64,000 bases of DNA from Ligustrum vulgare (lineage: Eukaryota; Streptophyta; Magnoliopsida; Lamiales; Oleaceae): the NCBI GenBank assembly GCA_963555705.1, contig OY743190.1, forward strand, positions 33,400,929 through 33,464,928, written 5' to 3'. Below, one piece after another: positions 33,900 to 47,900 of the stretch (positions are counted from its first letter, which is position 1; every line of letters begins with the position of its first letter). Under the pieces are notes generated by a model that searched no databases, had not been told where the DNA came from, and worked only from the letters and a program-made list of their open reading frames with translations. The position numbers were made by a program, and so were the translations under genes.

Positions 33900-34445
33900 G
33901 TGATTGTCATCCCAAACCTTATAAATGCGGTTAAGTCCCACTTACAATATCATAGTGTGTGCATTGCAGATATTACATGAGATCACTATACTAAGTACTC
34001 CACAGTTACCTAAGCAAAGTAATGGAAAATATGCTACTGCTACTGCTATTGCTGCTGCTACTGCTTACTGCTACTGCTAATGCCACAGCTATTGCTAGTT
34101 CTATGGTTAGTGGTACTGGTACTGCTATTTCTATTGCTACGGCTACTGGTAATACTATTGTTAATGCTACTTCTATTTTTAATGATACTGGCTTCTATTG
34201 CTACTGCTCCTGATACTGGTACCAACACTACTGTTATTACTGCTCCTACTATTGTTGTTGCTGCTACTGCTACAGCTATGCCACTACCATTGCTACTGCT
34301 CTTGCTACCACTACTAATTGAAATCCCAAATCTTACAAATGCGATTAAGTCCCACTTGAAATATCATAGTGTGAGCAGTGCTGATGTTACATGAGATCAC
34401 CTATACTAAGTATTCCACGGTTACCTAAGCAAGTAATGGAAAATA
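33900..34445. repeat. Local direct duplication flanking a TACTGC-type satellite
   Basis: Sequence at about 33910-34040 (aatgcggttaagtcccactt, agtactccacagttacctaa, taatggaaaatatgc) recurs at about 34318-34450 with few changes. Between them, 34030-34310 is a compound trinucleotide block of tactgc, tattgc, tactgg and related words. Confidence 0.75.
34030..34318. repeat. Compound TACTGC / TATTGC trinucleotide block
   Basis: Imperfect repeats of tac/tgc/att/gct triplets. Because they lack stops, long Leu-rich or Ala/Thr-rich frames appear in more than one frame; none is a gene. A larger relative lies at 53515-54010. Confidence 0.85.
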
Positions 34446-34639
34446 TGCAACTGCTATTGCTACTTCTCCTCCTCCAACTCTATGTCCATGTATAATTCCT
34501 CGAATATTATCATTTGTTATGAACTTGTCTTATGCGTTATTTATAACCTTTTCTATGGATTTTAGTATTTACTTTGCCTTGTCCATCTCTATGCACACCA
34601 TTCTATATGTTTTGTGAGTTGATGAAAAGTGTCTGCAGT

Positions 34640-37434
34640 AGGTAATATTAAATTCCATGTGGCCTCATATTATCATCTATTATTAATGTGTCATATGAGT
34701 CATTTAAAGTTTGTCTAATGCTTAGTATTTTCTTGTCATGCACGTTTAGTTTCTTCATATTTTATTAAAGACTGGTTAGTTCCATTTTGAATTTTTTTTT
34801 TTCGAAATTGGTTTCCAAAACACGACAATTGTAATATAAAGAGTAAAACAACGACCTTTAACCAATTCAATGATCACTTTCTTATGGTTTGATATTATGA
34901 TTAGAAAAATATCATTCTCTATATTTTACATATCACAAATGAACGATTATTTAAAACAATAGTTCAAGAACAAAAATAATAAACAACAAATATAAATATT
35001 AAACTTTGTAAGTAGCAATTTGATAATTCATAATAACATTTCCTTTAAGTGTTGAAAAAAGTTTAAAAGAAATATAGTTTAAATATGTTTAATAAAAGTT
35101 TAAAGGTAATACAATTATAAAAGGAAAAAAATAATATGAAATACAGAAAATATATTGAGAAAAGGGTTCTCATATGGTTTTCTGATATTGTCCCTATTTG
35201 ATGCAGTTAAACATCATATTATTAGTAAATTTCTATAAAAGTTGATTGAAAAATGACAAAAGTAGCGAATTCCTTATGATTAAAATTAATTATTTACTTT
35301 ATTTTATTTTTTATTCACTTTTGAAGCTACACCAAACTTGAGTATTATCTCAAGTATATTTAGGTGTAATCATTAAAAGTATTCTTATCCTAAAAAAAGA
35401 AAGAAAGAAAGTTTTGAAGAGAAAAATGAAAACATTGTACAGTGGTCAAATACTCTAAAAACTTGTTTTAGAAAAATAAATAAAATCCATTAAATTCTAA
35501 ATATTTGCCCTCGCAAACATGTTTCTATCCCACCAATAATCTCATAGAAAAACCTTTAATAAGGCTTTATGATTTTTTAAACTCCCTATAGATATCTTAT
35601 GCAATGTTTCTGAGATTTTCAATTATTTTTAGAAGTAGTCATTTTGTGCAAAAAAAAGGAGATAAAAGTTATATATATGATGCAGGACGGAAGCAAACAA
35701 GGAATTCAAACGAAATTCCTAAAATATAGAACTTGGAATCCACCAAGAAGATTGAGTAAAAATCTCAAGAATTTTATTAATAATTTGAATGAATAAAAAA
35801 CAATGAATTAACCCTTTATTTATCGGACCATAAAAAAAGAAACGTGTTCTAAATCAAACAGAAAAAACATAAAACCTATTCTAGATAAACTAAAATATAC
35901 AAAGAAACATATTCTAAATTATCTAGAGAAACATAAAACCTAAAATAAAAAGAATTTAAGATAAACTGAATAACAAAAATAGCGTTAAAATACTAAAATA
36001 TTAATTTCTCTGTCTGAACGATCTCGAATGGTCAAAATCTTTTGTATGTCGAAGCAAGGCAGTGAATCCAATTCGTCTCGTTGAGCTACCCAGAATAGAT
36101 ATATTATGGACCCGAAACGGAGGTCGAATGCCTAATCTGTAAATTTCTGCTAGATTCTCTAAACGTGTTCTAAATCAAACGGAAAAAACATAAAACCCAT
36201 TCTAGATTAACTAAAATAAGCAAAGAAACATATTCTAAATTATCTAGGAAAGTATAAAACCTAAAATAAAAATAATTCAAGATAAACTAAATAACAAAAA
36301 TAACGCCAAAATACAAATATACTATTTTCGCTGTCTGAACGGTCTCGAATGTCCAAAGTCCTTCGTATGTCAAAGCAAAGGAGTGAGTCCAATTCGTCTC
36401 GTCGAGCTACCCAAAATAGATATATTATGGACCCGAAACGAAGGTCGAATGCCAAACCTGTAAATTTCTACTAGATTCTTTTTCGATCCAATTTTGCATC
36501 GATTCTGTCCTACATCAATATAACAAATTTTTTTATCAATAGCAACGAGGACAATGAAGACAACAACAACAATAATAATAAGAGAAAATTGCAAGAAATG
36601 TCCATTTTTATGGTGTGATTTGCATTAATGTCCAGAGGTTTCGTCATGTCCATTTCTCTGAGTTTCGGACATAAATAGCCTTATGAAAATGTTAATTCCC
36701 CGAATGACGATAAAATTTGTTGATATAATTTTTTATTCTATTAACAAATCAAAAATTGACAACTAACCTATACTACAAATTTAAAAAGGACATGAGCATC
36801 CATCTGTTAACAATGTTTAGTTTATAAACATGTTTATTTATGATTTCAAGATAAAAAGTAATGGTTGAAAATTGGAGAGAGAAAATGTGTGTGGTTAAAA
36901 AGTGATTTGGGAAATTGTATTTTTATAAACATGTTTATAAACAAAAAAGATTCTTTCACCAAACGGCTATTTAAAAAGGACATGTCATTCAGGAAATAAA
37001 TGCTTACTTTTTTGAATGGATCAACAACCTCCAATTGAGATACAGTTGAAAATGGGTCCCAATTTTAGCAATTGTTTGGTAACATCATCTTTTTTGTTAC
37101 AATTTCTCAAATCACTTTTTAACCACTCACATTTTCTCTCTCTACTTTTCAACCATATATTTTAATTATAAAATATTAATAAACCAGTTTATAAATCACA
37201 GTTGAATATGGGTCCCAATTTTAGCAATCGTTTTGGACCAATCGATCCTAGTTGATATTTTAAAAGTAAATTATAAGTCTTAATATATTGTATTAATGCT
37301 CAAACAAGCAATTGGACTCGATTGAGTTCTTAACTTTTGTTGGCTACTCTGAAGTAAAACATTGGTAAAAGACTTTTTTTTTTTTTTTAACAAAGAAAGC
37401 AATGTTTTCGAAGTAAAGATATGGTAAAAAAGTG
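34640..37434. repeat. Array unit U1b
   Basis: Landmarks in the same order as U1: aaattccatgtggc (34649), tctgatattgtccc (about 35181), ctcaagtatatttagg (35345), a solo-LTR insertion (35678-36517), agaaatgtccattttta (36595), ggacatg (about 36980). No gene. Confidence 0.75.
35678..36517 (-). mobile_element. Solo-LTR-like insertion in U1b (840 bp)
   Basis: Ends TGATGCAGGAC... and ...GTCCTACATCA, flanked by ATATA on both sides (35673-35677 and 36518-36522). Units U1 and U4 show the empty site ttatatataac. Read on the minus strand it has TG...CA ends. An internal duplication of about 320 bp (35840-36160 against 36165-36480) is present. Solo LTR is the favoured reading; no primer site or coding sequence is present. 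Confidence 0.7.
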
Positions 37435-40263
37435 ATTTGGAAAAATGGTTGAAAAGTGATTTTGAAAAATTTGTTGTTTTAAACAAGTTACGAAACGGAG
37501 GCTAAGTTATGGCCATAGCACTTACATCTCTGTTCGGAAAGTCTATTATAACAAGACAAATAATGTCTGTGTTTTCACAACTCATTTTTTAACAACATGC
37601 ATTCTTCGAAATCACTTTTCTAAAACATATTTTTCCTAAAAACAACGAAAATCTTATAATAACATAAAAAGAAGTAGCCGAATAAAGGCATACTCTAAAA
37701 TAAAAATGAGGTACTTCTATCATCTTAAAATTAAACTTAATTCTTAATATATATTAAAGTAGAATAAGCGTCACAAAAATTCGCACATAGTTTTCCATCA
37801 AAAATAACTTTTTAAATTTGAAAATTTTTGTCAAAAAAATATTGTATGAAATTCCACGTGGCGTCATATTATCACTATTATTAATGTGTCATATGGGTCA
37901 TTTATAACTTTGTCTATTGCTTAGTATTTTCTTGTCATGTCGTTCTCCATGCACGTGTAGTTTCTTCATATTTTATTGAAGATTGGTTAGTGTCGTTTCG
38001 AAATTTTTTTTCGATATTGGTGTCGTAATATAAAGAGTAAAACAGCGACCAGTAACCAATTCAATTATCACTTTCTTATGGTTTGATATTATGATAAGAA
38101 AAATATCATTCTCTACATTTAACATATCATAAATGAATGATTATTTAAAACTATAGTTAAAGAACAAAAATATTAAAGAACAAATATAAATATTATACTT
38201 TGTAGGTAGCAATTTGATATTTCATAATAACATTTCCTTTATGAGTTGAAAAAAGTTTAAAAGAAATATTGTTTAAATATGTTTAATAATAACTTAAAGG
38301 TAATACAAATATAAAAGGAAAAAAAATATGAAATACGGAAAATATATTGAGAAAAGGGTTCGCGTATGGTTTTCTGATATTGTACCCATTTGATGTAGTT
38401 AAACATCAGATTATTAGTAAATTTCTATAAGAGTTGATCAAATGTTGATTGAAAAATGATAAAAGAAGTAAATTCCTTATGATTAAAATTAATTATTTAC
38501 TTTAATTTATTTCTTATTCACTTTTGACGCTGCACCAAACTTGGGTATTTTCTCAAGTACATTTAGGTTTAATCATTAGAAGTATTCTTATCCTAAAAAA
38601 AGAAAGAAAGAAAGTTTTGAAGAGAAAAATGAAAACATTGTATAATGGTGAAATACTTTAAAAACTTGTTTTAGAAAAATAATTAAAATCCATTAAATTC
38701 TAAATATTTGACCTCGTAAACATGTTTCTATCCCACCACCAATCTCATTGAAAAAACTTTAATAAGGCTTTATGATTTTTTAAACTCCCTATAGATATCT
38801 TATGCAATGTTTCTGAGATTTTCACTTATATTTAGAAGTAGTCATTTTGTGCAGAAAAAAGAAGATAGAAGTTATATATATGATGCAGGACGGAAGCGAA
38901 CAATAAATTCAAACTAAATTCCTAAAAGATAGAACTTGGAATCCACCAACAAGATTGAGAAAAAATCTCAAAAATTTTATTAATAATTTGAATGGATAAA
39001 AAATAATGAATTAACCGCTATTTATAGAATCATAAAAAAGGAAACGTGTTCTAAATCAAATAGAAACAACATAAAATCAATTCTATATTAACTAAAATAA
39101 ACAAGGAAACATAATCTAAATTATTTAGAAAAGCATAAAACCTAAAATTAAAAGAATTAAAGATAAACTAAATAACAAAAATAGTGCAAAAATACTAAAA
39201 TACTATTTTCACTGTCTGAACGATCTCGAATGCTCAAAATCCTTCGTATGTCAAAGTAAAGCAGTGATTCAAATTTGCCTCGTCAAGCTACCCAAAATAG
39301 ATATATTATGGTCCGTAACGGAGGTCGAATGCCGAATCTGTAAATTTCTGATAGATTCTTTTAAACGTGTTCTAAATAGATATATTATGGGCCAGAAACA
39401 AAGGTCGAATGCCAAATCTGTAAATTCCTGTTAGATTCTTTTTCGGTCCAATTTTCCATCGATTATGTCCTACATCAATATAACAATATTTTTTTAACAA
39501 CAACATCGAGGTCAACGAATACGACGACGACAACAACAACAACAACAACAATAGGAGAAAATTGCATGAAATGTCCATTTTTATGGTGTGATTTGCATAA
39601 ATGTCCAGAAGTTTCGTCATGTCCATTTCTCTAAGTTTCGGACATGAAAACCCTTAAGAAAATGTTAATTTCCAAAATGACGATAAAATTTGTTGATATA
39701 ATTTTTTATTCTATTAACAAATCAAAAATTGGCAAATAACCTATACTGCAAATTTAAAAAGGACATCAGCATCCATGTGGTAACATTGTTTGGTTTATAA
39801 ACTTGTTTTTTTATGATTTTGAGGTAAAAAATAGTGGTTGAAAATTGGAGAGAGAAAATATGTGTGGTTAAAAAGTTGTTTGGAAAATTATATTTTTATA
39901 AACATGTTTATAAACTAAAAAGATTCTTTCACCAAACGGCTTTTTAAAAAGGACATGTCATTAGGGCAATAAATCCTTACTTTTTTGAATGGTACAACAA
40001 CCTCCAAATGAGATACAGTTGAAAATGGGTCCAAATTTTAGCAATTATTTTGGACTAATCGATCGTCGTTGATATTTTAAAAGTAAATTATATGTGTAAA
40101 TATATAGTATTAGTGCTCAAACAAGCAATTGGACTCGATTGAGTTCTTAACAAATGCATGCATTTAATTTGTTGGCTACTCTGAAGTAAAACATTGGTAA
40201 AAGATTCTTTTTTTTTTTTTTGTTTTAACAAAGAACGTGATATTTTCGAAGTAAAGATATGGT
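37435..40263. repeat. Array unit U2
   Basis: Starts at the aagtgatttggaaaaatgg landmark. Contains aaattccacgtggc (about 37851), tctgatattgtacc (about 38376), ctcaagtacatttagg (38552), a shortened solo LTR, and agaaatgtcc-type text at about 39567. It is very similar to U3 in 38500-39360. No gene. Confidence 0.75.
38881..39477 (-). mobile_element. Solo-LTR-like insertion in U2 (597 bp, internally deleted)
   Basis: Same ends and same position as in U1b and U3, flanked by ATATA. About 240 bp shorter, because one copy of the internal duplication is reduced (junction near 39362-39376). Confidence 0.7.
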
Positions 40264-43200
40264 CAAAAAGTGATTTGGAAAAATGGTTGAAACGTGATTT
40301 TGAAAAATTTGTTCTTTTAAACAAGTTGCCAAACAGAGGCTAAGTTATGGCCATAGCATTTACATCTCTGTTCGAAAAGTCTATTATAACAGAAATTATA
40401 ATGTCCGTGTTTTCCCAACTCATTTTTTAACAACACGCATTCTTCGAAATCACATTGCTATAACATATTTTTCCTAAAAACAACGAAAATCTTATTATAA
40501 CATAAAAAGAAGTAGCCGAATAGAGGCATACTCTAAAATAAAAATGAGGTACTTCTATCGTCTTAAACTCAATCTTAATTCTTAATATATATATTAAAGT
40601 AGAATAACCTTCACAAAAGTTCACACATAGTTTTCATCAAATTAAATTTTTAAATTTGAAATTTTTTGTCAAAAAATATTGTAAGAAATTCCATGTGGCG
40701 TCATATTATCATCTATTATTAATGTATCATATGGGTCATTTATAAGTTAGTCTAATGCTTAGTATTTTCTTGCCATGTCCTTCTCCATGCACGTGTAGTT
40801 TCTTCATATTTTATTGAAGACTGGTTAGTGTCGTTTTGAATATTTTTTTTTCGATATTGGTGTCACAATATAAAGAGTAAAACAACGACCTTTAACCAAT
40901 TCAATTATCACTTTCTTATGGTTTGAGATTATGATAAGAAAAATATCATTCTCTACATTTAACATATCATAAATGAAAGATTATTTAAAACTATAGTTGG
41001 AGAACAAATATAAATATTACACTTTGTAAGTAGCAATTTGATAATTCATAATAATATTTCCTTTAAGAGTTGAAAAAAGTTTAAAAGAAATATAGTTTAA
41101 ATATGTTTAATAATAGCTTAAAGGTAATACAAATATAAAAGGAAAAAAATATGAAATACAGAAAATATATTGAGAAATGGTCGCGTATGGTTTTCTGATA
41201 TTGTCCCTATTTGATGTAGTTAAACATAAGATTATTAGTAAATTTCTATAAAAGTTGATCAAATGTTGATTGAAAAGTGATAAAAGAAGTAAATTCCCTA
41301 TGATTAAAATTAATTATTTACTTTAATTTATTTCTTATTCACTTTTGACGCTGCACCAAACTTGGGTATTTTCTCAAGTACATTTAGGTTTAATCATTAG
41401 AAGTATTCTTATCCTAAAAAAATAAAGAAAGAAAGTTTTGAAGAGAAAAATGAAAACATTGTATAATGGTGAAATACTTTAAAAACTTGTTTTAGAAAAA
41501 TAATTAAAATCCATTAAATTCTAAATATTTGACCTCGTAAACATGTTTCTATCCCACCACCAATCTCATTGAAAAACCTTTAATAAGGCTTTATGATTTT
41601 TTAAACTCCCTATAGATATCTTATGCAATGTTTCTGAGATTTTCACTTATATTTAGAAGTAGTCATTTTGTGCAGAAAAAAGAAGATAGAAGTTATATAT
41701 ATGATGCAGGACGGAAGCGAACAATAAATTCAAACTAAATTCCTAAAAGATAGAACTTGGAATCCACCAAGAAGATTGAGAAAAAATCTCAAAAATTTTA
41801 TTAATAATTTGAATGGATAAAAAATAATGAATTAACCGCTATTTATAGAATCATAAAAAAGGAAACGTGTTCTAAATCAAATAGAAACAACATAAAATCA
41901 ATTCTAGATTAACTAAAATAAACAAGGAAACATAATCTAAATTATTTAGAAAAGCATAAAACCTAAAATTAAAAGAATTAAAGATAAACTAAATAACAAA
42001 AATAGTGCAAAAATACTAAAATACTATTTTCACTGTCTGAACGATCTCGAATGCTCAAAATCCTTCGTATGTCAAAGTAAAGCAGTGATTCAAATTTGCC
42101 TCGTCAAGCTACCCAAAATAGATATATTGTGGTCCGTAACGGAGGTCGAATGCCGAATCATTAAATTTCTGATAGATTCTTTTAAACGTGTTCTAAATCA
42201 AGCAGAAAAAATAGAAAACCAATTCTAGATTAAATAAAATAAACATGGAAACATATTCTAAATTATCTAGAAAAGCATAAAATCTAAAATAAAAAGAATT
42301 CAAGATAAACTAAATAACAAAAATAGTGCTAAAATACTATTTTTGATGTCAGAACGATCTCGAATGCTCAAGATACTTCGTATGTCAAAGCAAAGCAGTA
42401 AGTCCAATTCGTCTCGTCGAGCTACCCAAAATAGATATATTATGGGCCCGAAACGGAGGTCGAATGCCAAATCTGTAAATTCCCGCTAGATTCTTTTTGG
42501 GTCCAATTTTTCATCGATTTTGTCCTACATCAATATAACAATATTTTTTTAACAACAACATCGAGGACAACGAAGACAACGACAACCACAACAATAGGAG
42601 AAAATTGCTAGAAATGTCCATTTTTATGGTGTGATTTGCGTAAATGTCCAAAAGTTTCGTCATGTCCATTTCTCTGAGTTTAGGATATAAATACCCTTCC
42701 GAAAATGTTAATTTCCAGAATGACGATAAAATTTTTTGATATAATTTTTTATTCTATTAACAAATCAAAAATTGACAACTAACCCATACTGGAAATTTAA
42801 AAAGGCCATCAGCATCCATGTGGTAACATTGTTTGGTTTATGAACTTGTTTATTTATAATTTTGAGGTAAAAAGTAATGGTTGAAAATTGGAGAGAGAAA
42901 ATATGTGTGGTTAAAAAGTGATTTGAAAAATTGTATTTTTATAAACATGTTTATAAACAAAAAAGATTCTTTCACCAAATGGCTATTTAAAAAGGACATG
43001 TCATTCGGGCAATAAATGCTTACTTTTTTGAATGGTACAACAACCTCCAATTGAGATAAAGTTGAAAATGTGTCCCAATTTTAGCAATTGTTTGGTAACA
43101 TAATCTATTTTGCTAATATTTCTCAAATCATTTTTTAACCACTCACGTTTTCTCTCTCTACTTTTCAACCACATATTTTACTTTAAAATATAAATAAATC

Positions 43201-43452
43201 AGTTTATAAACCACAGTTGAAAATGGGTCCCAATTTTAGCAATCGTTTTGGACTAATCGATCGTCGTTGATATTTTAAAAGTACATTATATGTGTTAATA
43301 TATAGTATTAATGCTCAAACAAGCAATTGGACTCAATTGAGTTCTTAACAAATGCATGCATTTTGTTGGCTACTCTGAAATAAAACATTGGTAAAAGACT
43401 CTTTTTTTTTTTTAACAAAGAACGTGATGTTTTCAAAGTATAGATATGGTCA
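40264..43452. repeat. Array unit U3
   Basis: Same landmark order as U2: aaattccatgtggc (40687), tctgatattgtccc (about 41196), ctcaagtacatttagg (41373), solo LTR, agaaatgtccattttta (42611), ggacatgtcattcggg (about 42995). No gene. Confidence 0.75.
41702..42532 (-). mobile_element. Solo-LTR-like insertion in U3 (831 bp)
   Basis: Same site, same ends (TGATGCAGGAC / GTCCTACATCA) and ATATA flanks as the other two copies; the internal duplication is full length. Confidence 0.7.
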
Positions 43453-44900
43453 AAAAGTGATTTGGAAAAATGGTTGAAAAGTGATTTTGAAAAATTTGTT
43501 ATTTTAAACAAGTTACCAAACGGAGGCTAAGTTATGGCCATAGCATTTACATCTCTGTTCGGAAAGTCTATTATAACAAGAATTATATTGTCCATGTTTT
43601 CCCAACTCAGTTTTTAACAACCCGCATTCTTCGAAATTACTTTACTATAACATATTTTTCCTAAAAACAACTAAAATCTTATTATAACATAAAAAGAAGT
43701 AGCCGAATAGAGGCATACTCTAAAATAAAAATGAGGTAGTAATATCATCTTAAACTTAATCTTAATTCTTAATATACAGATTAAAGTAAAATAACCTCTA
43801 CCAAAGTTCGCACATAGTTTTCCATAAAAAATAACTTAAAATTTGAAAATTTTTGTCAAAAAAATATTGTATGAAATTCCATGTGGCCTCATATTATCAT
43901 CTATTATTAATGTATCATATGGGTCATTTATAAGTTTGTCTAATGCTTAGTATTTTCTTGTCATGTCCTTCTCCATGCATGTGTAGTTTCTTCATATTTT
44001 ATTGAAGACTAGTTAGTGTCGTTTTGAATTTATTTTTTTTCGATATTGGTGTCACAATATAAAGAGTAAAACAGCGACCTTTAACCAATTCAATTATCAA
44101 TTTCTTATGGTTTGATATTATGATAAGAAAAATATCATTCTCTACATTTAACATATCATAAATGAATGATTATTTAAAACTATAGTTAGAGAACAAATAT
44201 AAATATTACACTTTGTAAGTAGCAATTTAATAATTCATAATAACATCATATTATTAGTAAATTTCTATAAAAGTTGATCAAATGTTGATTGAAAAATGAT
44301 AAAATTAGTAAATTCCTTATGATTAAAATTAATTATTTACTTTAATTTAGTTTTTATTCACTTTTGAAGCTACACCAAACTTGAGTATTATCTCAAGTAT
44401 ATTTAGGTGTATCATTAGAAGTATTCTTATCCTAAAAAAAGAAAGAGAGAAAGTTTTGAAGAGAAAAATGAAAACATTGTATAATGGTCAAATACTTTAT
44501 AAACTTGTTTTAGAAAAATAAATAAAATCCATTAAATTCTAAATATTTGACCTCGTAAACACGTTTCTATCCCATTAATAATCTCATTGGAAAACCTTTA
44601 ATAAGGTTTTATTATTTTTTAAACTCCCTATAGATACCTTATGCAGTGTTTATGAGATTTTCACTTATATTTAGATGTAGTCATTTGGTGCAGAAAAAAG
44701 AAGAGAGAAGTTATATATAACAATGTTTTTTTAAAAACAACGACGACGACGAAGACGACGACGACAACGAAAACAACAACAATAATAAGAAAAAATTGCA
44801 AGAAATGTCCATTTTTATGGTGTGATTTGCATAAATGTCCAAAAGTATCGTCATATCGATTTCTCTGAATTTCGGACATAAATACCCTTACGAAAATGTT
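43453..44900. repeat. Array unit U4, left part
   Basis: Landmarks aaattccatgtggc (43875), ctcaagtatatttagg (44393), the empty solo-LTR site ttatatataac (44711-44721), a gac/aac trinucleotide tract, and agaaatgtccattttta (44800). The tctgatattgtcc block is deleted (about 44245). Interrupted at 44901 by a TIR element; the unit resumes at 49359. Confidence 0.72.
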
Positions 44901-47900
44901 CCCGTTCTCTTTGCTATTTTCAGGCTATTTTGAATTTTCAATTTTCAAAAATACCCGAAATGCGTTCACTTACATATTTTGGAAAACGAAATTTCCAAAA
45001 AAAAAAAAAAAAAATTTACAAACAAAACCTAAAATGAGAAAATCCCGTTTTGGGTGTTTTAGGTTCAAACGCGTCAATTCCACCGGCGACCACGTTAGTA
45101 TTCCCCATCTTGGCTATCGATTTTCATGTTTATTTTCTTTATTTTTTTCGCTGTTTTTTTGATTCTTGTTTATTTTTTTATACTGTTTTTTGCATTTTCA
45201 GCTCTATTTAACGGATTGAGATGATTTGGTATAAATATTGTTTGAATCCATTGTATTTGAAGCAACGAAATCCGAATTTTTCAGCTCTATTTTTCAGTTT
45301 TATTTTTTGCATTTTCAGCTATATTTTATATTTCTTAAAATCTAGTGAAAATTAATTACTAGTCCGAATTTCATGGTGTAAAAAAAAGAAAAAGAAAAAG
45401 AAATGAATCCAAATTTTACTATGCCTGTACCTGAGTTCTAGGGATTGCACTAGTCGGAATTTCACTGTGCTACGTATGTATTGGATTGAATGGCTATGAT
45501 TACATGTATTTTTTGGATTGAATGGCTATGATTTCCTATAAAAATTGTATTAGAATGAATGGCTGATCATTCAAATTTCATGCATGTATTGGATTGAATG
45601 GCTATGATTTCCTATAAAGATTGTATGGGAAATTAGGAAAAGTATGTGGTGAGCTAAAATTACAATCAGCTCTTGAACTCCAAGTTTGACACTCAATATG
45701 ATAGATGCTTTTAATAGAGGAGTCGATCCCCACTGTTGTTATAGATAATTATAAAGGTTATTGTTCGTATGAATGAATTTGCATTGACACGTATCAGCAT
45801 AGAGCCATAGAGTGAAATTGAAGATCATTATCATATGTTTTTGAATGGTAAAATTAGAACATGGAATGATGAGGACAGTTGCTTGATTAATCCTTAGTTC
45901 AATATCTTTTGCCTCTTCAAAATATTGTTGTTGCAATAGACTACTAACAATCTTAGAAAACTGAATTGTGAAACAAAAATGTAGCCACTGTACAATTTTT
46001 TGTTCCTATTCAGTTATTGTGTGTTTTTTATTGTGTTGTTTTTTCAATTTGTTTAATTTTCAGTTTGTACCTTTCTTCTCTTTCTCGATATAATTAACTC
46101 TTTCTTAAGCATTTTTGAAGTTTTCTTGGTGTTATAAAATATTTACAACTGCATTCTTTTTACTTTAAAGCTGATGATAGCACTGTATGTATACCTTCTC
46201 CTTCTAAACATCTTTTATTATGCTAAAATAATTCCATCTTCTTGGAGTTTACTTCAATGGTGGCACTTTATTCATGATGTATACCTGAATTGTTTTGCTT
46301 TGACAAGATATTGTTTGAAGAGGCTCTTTAATCATGATAACCTTTATGTTGTGTAAAGGGGAAATTTGAGTCTTGATGTAGAGTTTTTAGAATATCAAAG
46401 AGAACGAAACCCATCTCCTTAAAATAGAACAAAGGAACGGGGCCATCATAGAAAGGGAGCAGGGAAAAGATAATTAGTTTGTATGCTTGGTTTAGTTAGT
46501 GAAAGTATCTTGGCATCAAGGTGTCACAGTGTCAGTAATTGTTCTCTGTTTATGAAGGGGACGGTTGAGTACGCAAAAATATCTATTGGCTAACACCTAT
46601 TTTATATTAAATCCACCAGCGGACAGCAAGTTGTGGACCTTGGTTGGTTGGTGCAAGAATCTTGGTGTACCTGATTGTCTCTGTTTAATAAGGGGGTTGG
46701 TTGACTAGCATTCTTAGACTTTTTTCGAGTTTGGCAGCAAGGTTGTACACCTTGTTGGCTGCTCTTCAAGTCTTTGTTCTATAAGATGATTTTATTGCCA
46801 AAACTAGGGCACTGGTATTGGAATCAATCTTGTTTTTGTGCCAAATTCATCAGTTGGTCGGAATTTACACGATCCAAAAATTGTTTTTTAATGCTCAGAA
46901 TCAATCTTATTTTTCTGCCTTGTGTATGTGCATCTCCAAGTTTTTAATCTGTTATTTATCTGGTTATAGGTGCAAGTGGTGGAACTCGAAAATGTTATAT
47001 CCATAATTGGGGACGTTGAAGTGGGACGAGGATCATCCATTTGCACTTGACGTAAGGATATTGGAATGCAACATGATTTTTATATTTGAAGTGTACTAAT
47101 TTGTTTTGGTACATGATCATGCATATTTTAGGCAGAGACGTGAAGTGTACCAATTTTTTTGGTAATAGAATTGAAATACCTGACAATGGATGGTTGTGAT
47201 TGTTAAGTAAATTTTTATACACTTTTTATACCTTTAAATTAGTATATTTTGGAACATCTTGAGCAAATATCTATTAATTTATGCATATTTTGTATTTTAA
47301 TAGGTTAATATCCAAGTTTGAGGCAAAAAACCGCAAAAAAAGTGCAAATTACGCTGAAATTGGAAGTTTGGGGACCATTTTGTCACTTTCGGGAAGTTTT
47401 GGACAAGCCACGCAATTAACCAAGGGACCAAATTGAAAGATTTCAAAAGTTGAAGGGCCAAAAGTGCAATTTTAGAAGGACATATTTGAAAGAAGTCTGA
47501 AATTTTGGGGACTAAATTGCTCGAGATTAAAAGATGGAGGACTTGATGGCAATTACGAAAGGGACTTAGCTGCAAAAACACCCTCCAGCTGAGCCACGCG
47601 ATCGCGTGGCTCGAACCAAGTCGCGAACGCGACTTGGACCTCAAAACGGACCCGAGACTAACATTGGAGCAGATTTTTCAAGCGCACGATTGCGCGCTGT
47701 TTACCGCTCGTGATCGCGCGCCTTTAGAAATTAAAAAAAAAAAAAAAAAAAAGGAAAATTTCGGGCCGGACCGGGTCAACCCGGTTCGGCCCATTTTGTT
47801 GATTCACGCGGATCTTGCCTTTTTTTTAGGGTTTTGGATGATTTTAGGGTTGTATAAATAGATAAAAATCAAAATTTTGGATGAATCATGTAAGTTTCTT

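Larger units (their letters stand above)
31427..33991 (-). mobile_element. SIRE-like copia remnant present in U1 only
   Basis: The related region at 53480 passes straight from gcccgaattt to aagtactcc, so this 2.56-kb stretch is extra here (or deleted there). On the minus strand it contains an LTR-like segment ending at 32910 preceded by a purine tract GTCAAAGGGGGAGTT, as in SIRE/Maximus-type copia elements. It is followed (to 33990) by interior or 3' sequence with aaattatccccc words at 33214 and 33590. No coding region remains. Confidence 0.5.

Noticed and set aside
46174..47006. Frames at 46174-46356 and 46818-47006 as possible transposase of the TIR element
   Set aside because: Short, hydrophobic or mixed, with no DDE-type motif or continuity between frames.
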